The notes: a model not told the origin generated them from the sequence alone. Counted from the stretch's first letter, positions 15,897 to 24,018 are shown. The stretch: 64,000 nt of DNA from Marinicauda pacifica (GCF_004793635.1 NZ_SRXV01000002.1:372001-436000); one strand, 5' to 3'. A program made the numbers and translations.

Positions 15897-16336
15897 TCGA
15901 GGATCTCTATCGGCGCGGTGGCCTTGGGCTGCTTGGTCTGCGTCGGGTAAAAGGCTCCGAACGCGACGTAATCAGCCCCTTTCTCGCCCGCGTTCATGGC
16001 CAAATCGCGGCTATTGTGACACGTCACGCCGACGATCGCCTCCTTGCCCATCGTGGCGCGCGCCTCGGCGTAGGGCGTATCGGACAGGCCGACATGCACG
16101 CCATCGGCGCCGAACTCGCGGGCGAGGTCCGGGGAATCGTTCACGATGGCCGCGACACCGCGCGCCCTGGCGATCTCGATCAGGCGCGGCAGGTAACTGC
16201 GCACCTCCGCCTCGCTGTGCTCCTTCAGCCGGATCTGCAGGGCCGCGACCGGCCCGGCATCGAGCACGGACTCCAGCAGGGCGGGAAAGGCATCGTCGAT
16301 GCGCGGCGGGGTGAGAAGATAGAGCTGGGCTTTCAT
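15716..16336 (-). CDS. thiE: Thiamine phosphate synthase
   Basis: 206-residue TIM-barrel protein that joins HMP-pyrophosphate to the thiazole phosphate. Seen: ALQIRLKE (35-ish), IVNDSPDLAREFGADGVHVGLSD, GVTCHNS, YVAFGAFYPTQTKQP and CVAIGGITPDNA, matching ThiE blocks in order. The substitution QIRLKE for the more common QLR.K is seen in related bacteria. No other thi gene and no TPP riboswitch is visible nearby. Its 3' end overlaps the start region of the Sel1-repeat gene. Confidence 0.85.
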   Translation of the reverse strand: MKAQLYLLTPPRIDDAFPALLESVLDAGPVAALQIRLKEHSEAEVRSYLPRLIEIARARGVAAIVNDSPDLAREFGADGVHVGLSDTPYAEARATMGKEAIVGVTCHNSRDLAMNAGEKGADYVAFGAFYPTQTKQPKATAPIEILEWWSEIFEIPCVAIGGITPDNARPLIEAGADYIAVSSGVWAYPDGPQAGVEAFSQLLASS

Positions 16337-16398
16337 GAGGGCGGAGTAGCGCAGGATCAGCCGCGGGGGAAGTGGGCGATACCGCCTGGGGCCAGACT

Positions 16399-16779
16399 TC
16401 AGCGCCCGCTCGACTGAATGCCCATGGCCCAGATCGCCCCGATGAAGCCGCCCTTGACCCGGGGCAGAAGGAGCAGGACCCCCGCCATGAGCACGAAAGC
16501 GGACATGGGGATGAGCACGATTTGCGGCGCGCCGCTGAAGGCCAGAAACAGCGCGGCCGGCACGACGACCGGGCCGAGCAGCAGGATGGTCAGCCAGGAT
16601 GGGCCGTCCTCGGCCCGGATGGCCGACAGGTCCTCTCCACAGCTTGCGCAGGTCGCGACCGGTTTAAGGTATCCGGTGAACAGGCGGCCTCTGCCGCACG
16701 CCGGGCAACGATGGCGCACGCCGCGCCAGATAGCCCGGCCGGTCGGACGCGCCGGCGGAGTGGAAAGCCGGTTTGTCAT
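16399..16779 (-). CDS. DUF983 family zinc-ribbon membrane protein
   Basis: 126 residues. A zinc ribbon (CPACGRGRLF and CASCGEDL, near residues 27-54) is followed by two membrane helices (SWLTILLLGPVVVPAALFLAF and IVLIPMSAFVLMAGVLLLL). This is the DUF983 layout, often linked with cytochrome oxidase gene clusters in alphaproteobacteria, though none is here. Start 16779 (MTNRLSTPP) is chosen to fit the family. A Shine-Dalgarno is not visible upstream of it; the same bases instead form a ribosome site for a plus-strand mini-ORF. Confidence 0.78.
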   Translation of the reverse strand: MTNRLSTPPARPTGRAIWRGVRHRCPACGRGRLFTGYLKPVATCASCGEDLSAIRAEDGPSWLTILLLGPVVVPAALFLAFSGAPQIVLIPMSAFVLMAGVLLLLPRVKGGFIGAIWAMGIQSSGR

Positions 16780-16795
16780 TAAGGGAGGTTCCGGA

Positions 16796-16852
16796 ATGGA
16801 GCTGATGACCCTTGCTTCCCGTCTCGGAAGCAAGTTGATATATCTGAACTGA
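16796..16852 (+). CDS. 18-codon ORF with strong ribosome binding site
   Basis: MELMTLASRLGSKLIYLN, preceded by GGGAGG at 16783-16788 with 7-base spacing. The coding bases contain a perfect 9-bp hairpin (16811-16834). It ends 37 bases before the XRE regulator. It could be a leader peptide or a small protein, or chance. No family is recognisable. Confidence 0.35.
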   Translation: MELMTLASRLGSKLIYLN

Positions 16853-16861
16853 TGTTTTAAA

Positions 16862-16892
16862 CATCTATTATCATGCCTAGGATACATAGATG
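16862..16892 (+). promoter_or_regulatory. Inverted repeat across the XRE gene start
   Basis: CATCTAT at 16862-16868 and ATAGATG at 16886-16892 are reverse complements, and a central CCTAGG palindrome lies between them. The right arm includes the ATG start of the XRE gene. The placement suggests autorepression by the regulator. Confidence 0.4.
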
Positions 16893-17150
16893 ATCACTGG
16901 ACCTCAAGTCCGCGCGGCGCGTGCGCTCCTCGGCATCGACCAGAAGACTCTGGCCGAACTTGCAGGACTGTCCGTGCCGACAATCCAGCGCATGGAAGCC
17001 AGCCACGCCAATGTGCGCGGTGTCGTCGATAGCCTGACCAGGGTCGTGGCGGCGCTCGAACTCGCCGGTGTCGAACTCATCGCGGACGGCGCTGCCAGCA
17101 CGGCAGGCGGACGCGGTGTGCGGCTGAAGACACCTCCACCCGGACCCTGA
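16890..17150 (+). CDS. XRE-family transcriptional regulator
   Basis: 86 residues. The N-terminal 60 are a Cro/C1-type helix-turn-helix (MITGPQVRAARALLGIDQKT, then LAELAGLSVPTIQRMEA), followed by a short tail ending AGVELIADGAASTAGGRGVRLK. This compact single-domain form is common in alphaproteobacteria. AGGA lies 7 bases before the ATG. It is followed 77 bases later, in the same direction, by the SulP transporter, which is its most likely target together with its own promoter. Confidence 0.85.
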   Translation: MITGPQVRAARALLGIDQKTLAELAGLSVPTIQRMEASHANVRGVVDSLTRVVAALELAGVELIADGAASTAGGRGVRLKTPPPGP

Positions 17151-17227
17151 TCCCTCAACCCCCGCGACGGCGACCGCCGACGACATGCCGACGATCCCGC
17201 CGCAACCTTTCCAAGGTGCGGCCACAC

Positions 17228-18928
17228 ATGAAAGACCAGACCCCAGGACAGAGCGGCGCTCCTCGCTTCGCCGAGCTCTTCACCCCGAAACTCGTCACCG
17301 TCCTGCGCGAAGGTTACGGCCTGGCCCAGTTGCGCGCGGACGCCATGGCCGGGTTGACGGTGGCCATCATCGCCTTGCCGCTCTCCATGGCCATTGCGAT
17401 TGCGTCGGGCGCCACTCCGGCGCAGGGCCTCTACACCGCCATCGTAGGCGGATTTCTCGTCTCCATGCTCGGCGGCTCGCGCTTCCAGGTCGGCGGTCCG
17501 GCCGGCGCCTTCATCGTTCTGGTGGCCAGCACCGTCGCGCTCCACGGAATGGACGGGCTGATCCTCGCGACGCTGCTGTCGGGGCTGATGCTGGCCGCTC
17601 TCGGCTTCCTGCGACTCGGCGTCTTCATAAAGTTCATTCCCTTTCCGGTGACCATCGGGTTCACGGCAGGCATTGCGGTGATCATCTTCGCCAGCCAGAT
17701 CAGGGCGCTGTTCGGGCTGGCGCTGGAGTCTGAGCCAGGCGAGCTTCTGGAGAAGCTTCCCGCCTTGTGGGCGGTCCGCGAGAGCGTCACGCCGGCTGCG
17801 GTCCTCCTGTCCGCCGCGACAATTGCAATCATCCTTGGCTTGCGCCGCTGGCGTCCGCACTGGCCGGGCATGCTGATCGCGATCGGACTGGCTGCGGCGG
17901 GCGCCGCCCTCCTGGGGCTGCCCGTCGAGACGATCGGCACCAGGTACGGCGGCATCCCGTCCTCGCTGCCGGTGCCCAGCCTGCCGGACCTGTCGATGGA
18001 CAAGGTCGTGGCGGTGCTGCCGGCCGCGATCTCCTTCACCCTGCTCGGCTCGATCGAGTCCCTCTTGTCGGCGGTCGTCGCCGACGGCATGACCGGGCGG
18101 CGTCACCGGTCGAATTGCGAGCTGGTCGCGCAGGGCGCGGCCAATATCGGATCGGCCCTGTTCGGGGGTTTCTGCGTGACGGGAACCATCGCGCGCACCG
18201 CGACCAACGTGCGCGCCGGGGCGCACGGCCCGGTCGCGGGGATGCTCCACGCCCTGTTCCTGCTTGCATTCATGCTCGTTGCCGCGCCTCTGGCGTCCTA
18301 CATTCCGCTGGCGGCGCTGGCCGGCGTTCTGGCCGTGGTCGCCTGGAACATGATCGAGAAGCCCGCCATTGCGATCCTCGTGCGCTCCGGCTGGGGCGAG
18401 GCGACGGTGCTGGGCGCCACCTTTTTCCTGACCGTCTTCCGCGATCTGACCGAGGCTATTGTCGTCGGCGTGGCCCTTGGCTCGGTTCTTTTCATCCACC
18501 GCATGAGCCGCACGACACAGATCGCCACCAACACCGCCTTCGTCGGTCGCGACGAGGCCGACACGGCCCACGAGCGCGGCGATTATCGCGAGGAGCGGGC
18601 CGCAAACCCGGATACCGTCATCTACCGCATCAACGGGGCGCTGTTCTTCGGCGCAGCGGCCTCCATCGGCTCGGTTCTCGACCGCATCCAGGACGGCCAC
18701 AAAGTCCTGATCGTCGACTTCTCGGCGGTGCCTTTCCTGGATTCGACCGGGGCCAACATGATCGAGGGCCTGGCTCGCAAGGCGCGCAAGCGCGGGGTCA
18801 CGCTCTGGCTCACGGGGGCAAGCCGCGACATCCGGCGCACCCTGCTGACCCATGGACTGAAGCGGCCCTGGGCCCATTACAGGACGAGCATCGACGCCGC
18901 TCTAGCGGCGGGCCGCGCCATCGAATAA
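17228..18928 (+). CDS. SulP-family anion transporter with STAS domain
   Basis: About 566 residues. The N-terminal part holds the multi-helix transport domain with SulP signatures (DAMAGLTVAIIALPLSMAIA near 36-55, and FVQ-like GGPAGAFIVLV). The C-terminal STAS domain runs from about residue 455 (VIYRINGALFFGAA) through VLIVDFSAVPFLDSTGANMI. SulP proteins carry sulfate, bicarbonate, dicarboxylates or other anions; the ion cannot be told here. No carbonic anhydrase domain is fused. Start ATG 17228 is chosen; GTG 17216 is possible. Its stop codon lies inside the first 304-bp repeat unit. Confidence 0.88.
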   Translation: MKDQTPGQSGAPRFAELFTPKLVTVLREGYGLAQLRADAMAGLTVAIIALPLSMAIAIASGATPAQGLYTAIVGGFLVSMLGGSRFQVGGPAGAFIVLVASTVALHGMDGLILATLLSGLMLAALGFLRLGVFIKFIPFPVTIGFTAGIAVIIFASQIRALFGLALESEPGELLEKLPALWAVRESVTPAAVLLSAATIAIILGLRRWRPHWPGMLIAIGLAAAGAALLGLPVETIGTRYGGIPSSLPVPSLPDLSMDKVVAVLPAAISFTLLGSIESLLSAVVADGMTGRRHRSNCELVAQGAANIGSALFGGFCVTGTIARTATNVRAGAHGPVAGMLHALFLLAFMLVAAPLASYIPLAALAGVLAVVAWNMIEKPAIAILVRSGWGEATVLGATFFLTVFRDLTEAIVVGVALGSVLFIHRMSRTTQIATNTAFVGRDEADTAHERGDYREERAANPDTVIYRINGALFFGAAASIGSVLDRIQDGHKVLIVDFSAVPFLDSTGANMIEGLARKARKRGVTLWLTGASRDIRRTLLTHGLKRPWAHYRTSIDAALAAGRAIE

Positions 18929-19228
18929 CCAGCCCCCCTTTCCTGACGAACGTCAGGACCCAGGAGAGGACGGGGCGCCAATGCCCGTCATCCGACCCTT
19001 CGAGGCCCGGCTGCGCCGGGCACCTCAGGGTGAGGGGGATGGGTGACATCGGCTGCGGGGGGCATTCGATTCAACGCCTCATCGTCGACCCCACCCACTT
19101 CCCTCATGCTGAGGTGCGAGCGAAGCGAGCCTCGAAGCATCGGACGGCAAGTACCGCCCCAACCCTTCGTCATTCCGGGCGAGCAAAGCGAGAGCCGGAA
19201 CCCAGAGAGGGCAGGGCGCTGCCATCCC
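18925..19228. repeat. 304-bp tandem duplication, unit 1
   Basis: From ATAACCAGCCCC to the end of GGGCGCTGCCATCCC. It begins over the last codons of the SulP gene. Inside are hairpin-forming blocks of kinds widely seen in alphaproteobacterial intergenic DNA: ACCCTTCGAGGCCCGGC, GCTGAGGTGCGAGCGAAGCG and CGTCATTCCGGGCGAGC. Short open frames across it on both strands are repeat artefacts. Confidence 0.85.
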
Positions 19229-19529
19229 ATAACCAGCCCCCTCTTTAGTGACGAACGTCAGGACCCAGACCGGCCAGAGCGCCAACGCCCGTCATCCGAC
19301 CCTTCGAGGCCCGGCTGCGCCGGGCACCTCAGGGTGAGGGGGATGGGCGACATCGGCTGCGGGGGGCATTCGATTCAACAACTCATCGTCGACCCCACCC
19401 ATACCCTCATGCTGAGGTGCGAGCGAAGCGAGCCTCGAAGCATCGGACGGCAGCTGCCACCCCCTCCCTTCGTCATTCCGGGCGAGCGTAGCGAGACCCG
19501 GAACCCAGAGAGGACAGGGTGCTGCCATA
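19229..19529. repeat. 304-bp tandem duplication, unit 2
   Basis: Same order of blocks as unit 1 at a 304-base period, with scattered single-base changes and a few small indels. Ends in GACAGGGTGCTGCCAT. Fuses at its right to a further short hairpin (CCCCGGC/GCCGGGG, 19543-19570) of the same GCGAAGCG type. Confidence 0.85.
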
Positions 19530-19542
19530 GAAAAAGCTGAAA

Positions 19543-19570
19543 CCCCGGCCGAGCGAAGCGAGAGCCGGGG
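19543..19570. repeat. REP-like hairpin of the GCGAAGCG type
   Basis: CCCCGGC and GCCGGGG arms around CGAGCGAAGCGAGA. A related hairpin with GGCCGAAGCGAAAGCC lies near 21258-21285, upstream of the TetR gene. Both resemble the Cys-less CGGGCGAGCGAAGCG repeats inside the 304-bp units. Confidence 0.6.
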
Positions 19571-19609
19571 CCTCTCGTCAGCAAACTCACCGCGAAGACG
19601 AACTCGCCC

Positions 19610-19966
19610 TCACCCCGCCGGATCGCCGAGGATGGGTTCGAACCCGCCATGGATCATGCGCTGGCCGTCGAAGGGCATCGTCATCTCGGCCATCGCCGGG
19701 TCGTCCATCATCTTCTGCCAGGCCTCGTCGCGTACCGCCCTGGACGGCCAGACCACCCAGGAGAAGACGACGCTCTCGTCCGGCTTTCGCATGACGGCGG
19801 TATGCAGGGAGTTGACCTTGCCCTCGGGCACATCGTCGCCCCAGCATTCGACGACCGAGAGCGCGCCGTATTTTTTAAAGACCGGCTCGGCCTCCGCGGC
19901 ATGCTTGCGATAGGCGTCCTTGTTGGCGGTCGGCACCGCCGCGATAAATCCGTCTACATACGCCAT
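19610..19966 (-). CDS. DUF1428 family protein
   Basis: 118 residues beginning MAYVDGFIAAVPTANKDAY and carrying VVECWGDDVPEG, VVFSWVVWPSRAVRDEAW and MPFDGQRMIHGGFEPIL, all typical of DUF1428 (YbaA-like). These are small cytosolic alpha/beta-barrel proteins of unknown activity. AGGAGG lies 7-12 bases before the ATG. It is the third gene of a likely operon after the TetR regulator and the AHSA1 gene, 64 bases from the latter. DUF1428 genes are often paired with SRPBCC/AHSA1 genes. Confidence 0.85.
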   Translation of the reverse strand: MAYVDGFIAAVPTANKDAYRKHAAEAEPVFKKYGALSVVECWGDDVPEGKVNSLHTAVMRKPDESVVFSWVVWPSRAVRDEAWQKMMDDPAMAEMTMPFDGQRMIHGGFEPILGDPAG

Positions 19967-20030
19967 GATCCTGTCCTCCTTGGTGTGTTGATCACGCTTT
20001 CCTGCCCGCCGCTTCCAAGGCGGCGGCACC

Positions 20031-20531
20031 TCACGACGCGGCTTTCCCGGCGCGCCCGGCAATCTCGCGCGCGAGCGTTTCGAGCTGATCGGCGGCGACG
20101 CCCCAGCCTTCGTGAAAGCCCATCGCCTCATGACGCTCGCGTGCCTCGACCGACCAGTGACGCGCGCTGGCACGATACAGCGTGCCGCCGCCGGGCGCAT
20201 CGGCAAACGTAATGCTCGCCGCCATGAAGGGCGTGCCGGAGCCGGGCTGCCAGTCTCCGACAAAGGCGTCGGTGAAGACCAGGCGATGACCGGGTTCGAC
20301 CTCCACGAATTGACCGCGATTGGGCACCACCTCGCCGTCCGGCCCGTTCATCACCGTGTCGAAGCGGCCGCCGGGACGCAGGTCGATCTTCGCGTCCGTC
20401 ACCCGCCAGGGTTTGGGGCAGAACCATTGCTCCAGCAGGTCGGGCTCGGTCCAGCAGCGCCACACGGCAGCGCGCGGGGCGTCGAGTTGGCGCTCCAGCA
20501 CCAGCTCGGTTTCAGACTTGGCGTCAGGCAT
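20031..20531 (-). CDS. SRPBCC/AHSA1-type ligand-binding protein
   Basis: 166 residues of the START-like AHSA1 fold: LERQLDAPRAAVWRCWTEPDLLEQWFCPKPW at the N-terminus, PGGRFDTVMNGPDG, and a C-terminal GWGVAADQLETLA. Such proteins bind hydrophobic ligands; the ligand is unknown. The start at 20531 overlaps the stop of the TetR gene by 8 bases, so the two are likely translationally coupled. The pair with a TetR-family regulator and DUF1428 suggests a stress- or xenobiotic-responsive unit. Confidence 0.85.
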   Translation of the reverse strand: MPDAKSETELVLERQLDAPRAAVWRCWTEPDLLEQWFCPKPWRVTDAKIDLRPGGRFDTVMNGPDGEVVPNRGQFVEVEPGHRLVFTDAFVGDWQPGSGTPFMAASITFADAPGGGTLYRASARHWSVEARERHEAMGFHEGWGVAADQLETLAREIAGRAGKAAS

Positions 20532-21210
20532 GTCCGGTCTCCTTCCGGTCAAACAGCTGTTCAAGATAGCGGCGCAGATGAGCCAGACTCTCGCGCGCCG
20601 GGCCGGCATGGCCCGCGCCCTTGGCCAGGATGAAGCCACCCTGCAGCACGGCCTGCGTATGTAGAGCCAGGCTCTGCGCGCTCGGTGCGTCTGGCGGACC
20701 GCAGAGCGCGAGCGCCTCGGCGAAATCGGCTTCCAGCGTGTGCGCGTGGCCGGTCACGCAGGCATAGGCCGCATCCCGGATCGCGGGGGCGCTCTCATGG
20801 ACTTCCTGAATCATCGTGCCGGCAAAGCAGGTAAATTCCGGCACCGTGCCGGCCAGCAGCGCATCGCGGAAATCGAGATAGGCGAAGATGCGGTCCAGCG
20901 CGTCGTCCGGGTCGTGATAGGGCGCGGTCTCGAACAGCGCCCCGGTCGTCTCCGACCAGTGTGCCGCCGCCGCGACCGCGAGATCGTCCTTGCTGGCAAA
21001 ATGGTGAAAGAAGGCGCCCTTGGTCGCGCCCGCCTCGGCGCACAGCGCGTCGACCGTGGTGGCCGCATAGCCGGTCTCGCGGATCAGCTTCAGCGCCGCA
21101 TCGAGCAGGCGCTCGCGGGCATTGGGCCGGCGGCTTGCCGGAACGGACGGGCAGCCGGGTGCCTGACCGGAGGCAGACGAAAGCGGAGAGGGTGAAGCAC
21201 TCTTGCTCAT
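20524..21210 (-). CDS. TetR/AcrR-family transcriptional regulator
   Basis: About 228 residues. The N-terminal HTH is clear (RLLDAALKLIRETGYAATTVDALCAEAGATKGAFFHHFASKDDLA, near residues 33-77), and the rest is a helical ligand-binding domain. The first 30 residues are a low-complexity Ser/Pro-rich tail. Start 21210 (MSKSASPSP) is preferred; the open frame reaches 21300 but the added part is repeat DNA. It is the first gene of a three-gene unit and likely binds the 24-bp palindrome at 21395-21418. Confidence 0.85.
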   Translation of the reverse strand: MSKSASPSPLSSASGQAPGCPSVPASRRPNARERLLDAALKLIRETGYAATTVDALCAEAGATKGAFFHHFASKDDLAVAAAAHWSETTGALFETAPYHDPDDALDRIFAYLDFRDALLAGTVPEFTCFAGTMIQEVHESAPAIRDAAYACVTGHAHTLEADFAEALALCGPPDAPSAQSLALHTQAVLQGGFILAKGAGHAGPARESLAHLRRYLEQLFDRKETGHA

Positions 21211-21394
21211 GACGATCTGAAAAACCCGATACTCTGAAAAACCCCGGCAGTCTGAAATCCCGGCCGGCCGAAGCGAAAGCCGGGGTCTCTGGAAAATCAA
21301 TCTCCAAAAGGTCCCGGGCCTCGCCCGGGATTTCAGGGCGTGTGATCTGCCTGAATCCCGGGCGGCCCGCGACGCTCACGCGGCTTGATACTTG

Positions 21395-21418
21395 AACATA
21401 CCGACTGGTTGGTATGTT
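21395..21418. promoter_or_regulatory. TetR-type operator upstream of the TetR-AHSA1-DUF1428 unit
   Basis: Perfect 8-bp arms AACATACC/GGTATGTT around an 8-base centre (GACTGGTT), itself nearly symmetric. The form ATACCGACTGGTTGGTAT is typical of TetR-family operators. It lies 185 bases before the TetR start. Confidence 0.75.
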
Positions 21419-21449
21419 CGCAACCGGAATTTGACCGGGGGCCCGAAAA

Positions 21450-21545
21450 TTATCCCCGCCGCATTATCCCCGCCGCCTGGCCCTCTCCGGCGCCCGACTT
21501 ATCCCCGCTTCGAGCGAGCCCCGCAGGGCGGCTTTATCCCCGCTT
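21450..21545 (+). repeat. Four TTATCCCCGC repeats
   Basis: TTATCCCCGC starts at 21450, 21464, 21499 and 21534. The last three are spaced exactly 35 bases apart. The third and fourth share CTT after the core. No gene or known element explains the array. Confidence 0.6.
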
Positions 21546-21552
21546 CGGCCAC

Positions 21553-21587
21553 GAAAAAGCCGGCGACCCCTCTCGGAATCGCCGGCT
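21553..21587 (-). terminator. Terminator of the gap-pgk-fba cluster
   Basis: AGCCGGCGA/TCGCCGGCT stem with a 12-base loop, followed by TTTTT on the minus strand. It lies 106 bases past the fba stop, and the 21588-21693 stretch between them holds no gene. Confidence 0.78.
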
Positions 21588-21693
21588 CGTGTCGTTTAGT
21601 GGCCCGGTCGTGTCGCAGCGCAGGGCGGTAATCGCGACATAGCGGCGTTCAAACGCCCTGCCTGCATGGAGGCTGTGTCAGGGTAGACGCAGG

Positions 21694-22725
21694 CTATGCG
21701 CCCGTCTTCTCCAGCTCGGGCGACCACTCGCCGAGCGCGGCGAGACCGTTCATCCGGGCGCGGTGATTGAAGGCTTTCTGACCCGCCTCGACGTCCGTGC
21801 CGCCCCAGGCCTTGAGCGGCGCACCCTGCAGCGCGCGCCCGTAGGAGAAGGTCATCGGCCAGGGCAGGTCGAAGCCGGACGTCATCGCGTTGAGGTGCGC
21901 GGTCGCGTCCTCGTCGCTTTGCCCGCCCGACAGGAAGGCGATGCCCGGCACCGCCGCCGGGACCGCATTCTTCAGACATTGTATAGTCATTTCAGCGACT
22001 TCATCGCGGCTCGCCTGTTCCGGACAGGTGCTGCCGGAGATCACCATGTTCGGCTTCAGGATGGTGCCTTCCAGCATGATGCCCTGCTCGAACAGCTCTT
22101 CGTAAAGGCGCTTCAGGGTGAACTCGGTCACCTCGTAGCAGCGCTCGATATCGTGGCTGCCATCCATGATGACTTCGGGCTCCACGATCGGCACGATATT
22201 GGCTTCCTGGCACAGCGCCGCATAGCGTGCGAGCGCATGGACATTGGTGTTTATGCAATACGGGCTCGGGATGAGGTCGTCGTCCTCGCCGCCGATATTG
22301 ATCACCGCCCGCCATTTGGCGAACCGCGCACCGAGCTTGTAATATTCGGCCAGACGGCCACGCAGCCCGTCCAGACCCTCGGTGATCATCTCGCCCGGCG
22401 AGCCGGCCAGATCCTTGGCGCCGGCATCCACCTTGATGCCCGGCACCGCGCCTGCGTCCTCGATCAGCTTGACCAGCGCCGTCCCGTCCTTGGCCAGCTG
22501 GCGGATCGTTTCGTCATACAGGATGACGCCGGAGACATGGTCGCTCATGGCCGGCTCGGTGCGGAACAGCATCTCGCGCCAGTCGCGGCGATTGTCTTCG
22601 GTGTTCTCGATATTGATCGATTTGAAGCGCTTGCCGATCGTGCCTGTGCTTTCGTCGGCGGCCAGAATGCCCTTGCCCGGGGCCATCATGCGAAGCGCGG
22701 TTTCGTAGAGCTGGTCGATATCCAT
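21694..22725 (-). CDS. fba: Class I fructose-bisphosphate aldolase
   Basis: 343 residues of the glycolytic class I (PF00274-type) aldolase, which splits fructose 1,6-bisphosphate through a Schiff base without metal. Seen: ILAADESTGTIGKRF (20-34), GIKVDAG, KWRAV, PIVEPEV (near 179-185), and the Schiff-base lysine in EGTILKPNM (K224), then LSGGQSDEDAT. Last gene of the gap-pgk-fba cluster, which works in glycolysis and gluconeogenesis. Class I aldolase in this setting is common in alphaproteobacteria. Confidence 0.93.
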   Translation of the reverse strand: MDIDQLYETALRMMAPGKGILAADESTGTIGKRFKSINIENTEDNRRDWREMLFRTEPAMSDHVSGVILYDETIRQLAKDGTALVKLIEDAGAVPGIKVDAGAKDLAGSPGEMITEGLDGLRGRLAEYYKLGARFAKWRAVINIGGEDDDLIPSPYCINTNVHALARYAALCQEANIVPIVEPEVIMDGSHDIERCYEVTEFTLKRLYEELFEQGIMLEGTILKPNMVISGSTCPEQASRDEVAEMTIQCLKNAVPAAVPGIAFLSGGQSDEDATAHLNAMTSGFDLPWPMTFSYGRALQGAPLKAWGGTDVEAGQKAFNHRARMNGLAALGEWSPELEKTGA

Positions 22726-22790
22726 TCAGTCCCCCAACAAGGTCAAAATCTCAAGCATACAAGGCCGGTCGCGTAGATCGTCAGGCGCGT

Positions 22791-23981
22791 TCAGTCCTCT
22801 TTCAGGACCGCCACGCCAGGCAGTGTCTTGCCTTCCAGCCATTCCAGAAAGGCCCCGCCGGCCGTCGACACGAAGGTGAAGTCTTCGGCCACGCCAGCGT
22901 GATTGAGCGCCGCGACCGTATCGCCGCCGCCGGCGACGGCCACCAGATTGTGGTTACGTGCGCGCCCGGCCGCGAAGTTCGCCGCTTCGACCGTGGCCGT
23001 ATCGAAGGGCGGCGTTTCGAACGCGCCCAGCGGACCGTTCCAGACCAAAGTGCGCGCCGCCGCGATGGCGTCGGCCAGCCGGTCGACCGTGTCGGGACCG
23101 CAATCGAGCATCATCTCGTCAGGCTTGATGTCGTCGACCTGGGCCACGCGCCGTTCGGCGTGCGCCTTGAATTCCTTGGTCACAACCCCGTCCACCGGCA
23201 GCAGGATGTCGCAATCGGACTGGCCCGCAATGTCCAGAATCTCGCGCGCCGTCGTCAACAGATCGGCCTCGTGCAGCGATGCGCCGACATCATGGCCCTT
23301 GGCCGCCAGGAAGGTGTTGGCCATCGCCCCGCCGACAAAGAGCCGGTCAACTTTCGAGACCAGATTCTTCAGCAAATCCAGCTTGGTGGAGACTTTAGCG
23401 CCGCCCACGACCGCGAGCAGCGGGCGCGTCGGCGCTTCCAGGGCCGCGGTCAGATGGTCGATTTCGCGCTCCATCGCCTTGCCCGCATAGGCAGGAAGGT
23501 GATGAGCCACGCCCTCGGTGGAGGCGTGCGCGCGATGGGCCGCGGAGAAGGCGTCGTTCACGTAGAGATCGGCCAGGCCCGCCAGTCTGGCCGCAAACTC
23601 GGGATCGTTGGCCTCTTCGCCCGCGTGAAAGCGGGTATTCTCCAGAAGCAGGACGTCGCCGGTCTGAAGTGCTTTGGCGGCCCGCTCCGCGCTCTCGCCG
23701 ACACAATCTTCGGCAAACAAGACCTTGGTCGCGAGCAGCTCGCTGAGCGGGGCCAGGACCGGACGCAAGCTCATGTCCGGCTCGCGCGCACCCTTGGGCC
23801 GGCCGAAATGGGCGGCCAGGATGACTTTCGCGCCATGCGACCGCAGCCACGCGATCGTGGGCAGCGCCGCCTTCAGCCGGGTATCGTCGGTGACCTGGCC
23901 TTCGCGCATGGGCACGTTGAAATCGACGCGCACCAGCACACGCTTCCCGTCAACCTCGGCGTCTTCGATTCGGCGCAACAT
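22791..23981 (-). CDS. pgk: Phosphoglycerate kinase
   Basis: 396 residues. N-domain motifs RVLVRVDFNVPM (14-25) and LAAHFGRPKG, the hinge VVGGAKVSTKLDLL, and the C-domain nucleotide site (GGGDTVAALNHAG near 352-364, then FVSTAGGAFLEWLEG) are all present. Length is normal. It moves phosphate between 1,3-bisphosphoglycerate and ADP. AAGGGA lies before the ATG. Between gap and fba, in the same direction, 65 bases before fba. Confidence 0.95.
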   Translation of the reverse strand: MLRRIEDAEVDGKRVLVRVDFNVPMREGQVTDDTRLKAALPTIAWLRSHGAKVILAAHFGRPKGAREPDMSLRPVLAPLSELLATKVLFAEDCVGESAERAAKALQTGDVLLLENTRFHAGEEANDPEFAARLAGLADLYVNDAFSAAHRAHASTEGVAHHLPAYAGKAMEREIDHLTAALEAPTRPLLAVVGGAKVSTKLDLLKNLVSKVDRLFVGGAMANTFLAAKGHDVGASLHEADLLTTAREILDIAGQSDCDILLPVDGVVTKEFKAHAERRVAQVDDIKPDEMMLDCGPDTVDRLADAIAAARTLVWNGPLGAFETPPFDTATVEAANFAAGRARNHNLVAVAGGGDTVAALNHAGVAEDFTFVSTAGGAFLEWLEGKTLPGVAVLKED

Positions 23982-24018
23982 GGCAGGTCCCTTTGTCAGG
24001 CAGCAGGGTCGGACGGGT

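Noticed and set aside
16904-18877. 657-codon minus-strand ORF
   Set aside because: It is antisense to the SulP gene; the translation is low-complexity Arg/Gly/Asp-rich, as expected of a shadow frame in GC-rich DNA.
18925-19529. CRISPR-like array in the repeat region
   Set aside because: There are only two long units without short regular repeats and unique spacers.
21450-21545. DnaA boxes or a replication origin
   Set aside because: TTATCCCCGC differs from the DnaA box TTATCCACA in its last positions, and no dnaA, AT-rich unwinding region or origin-linked gene is present.
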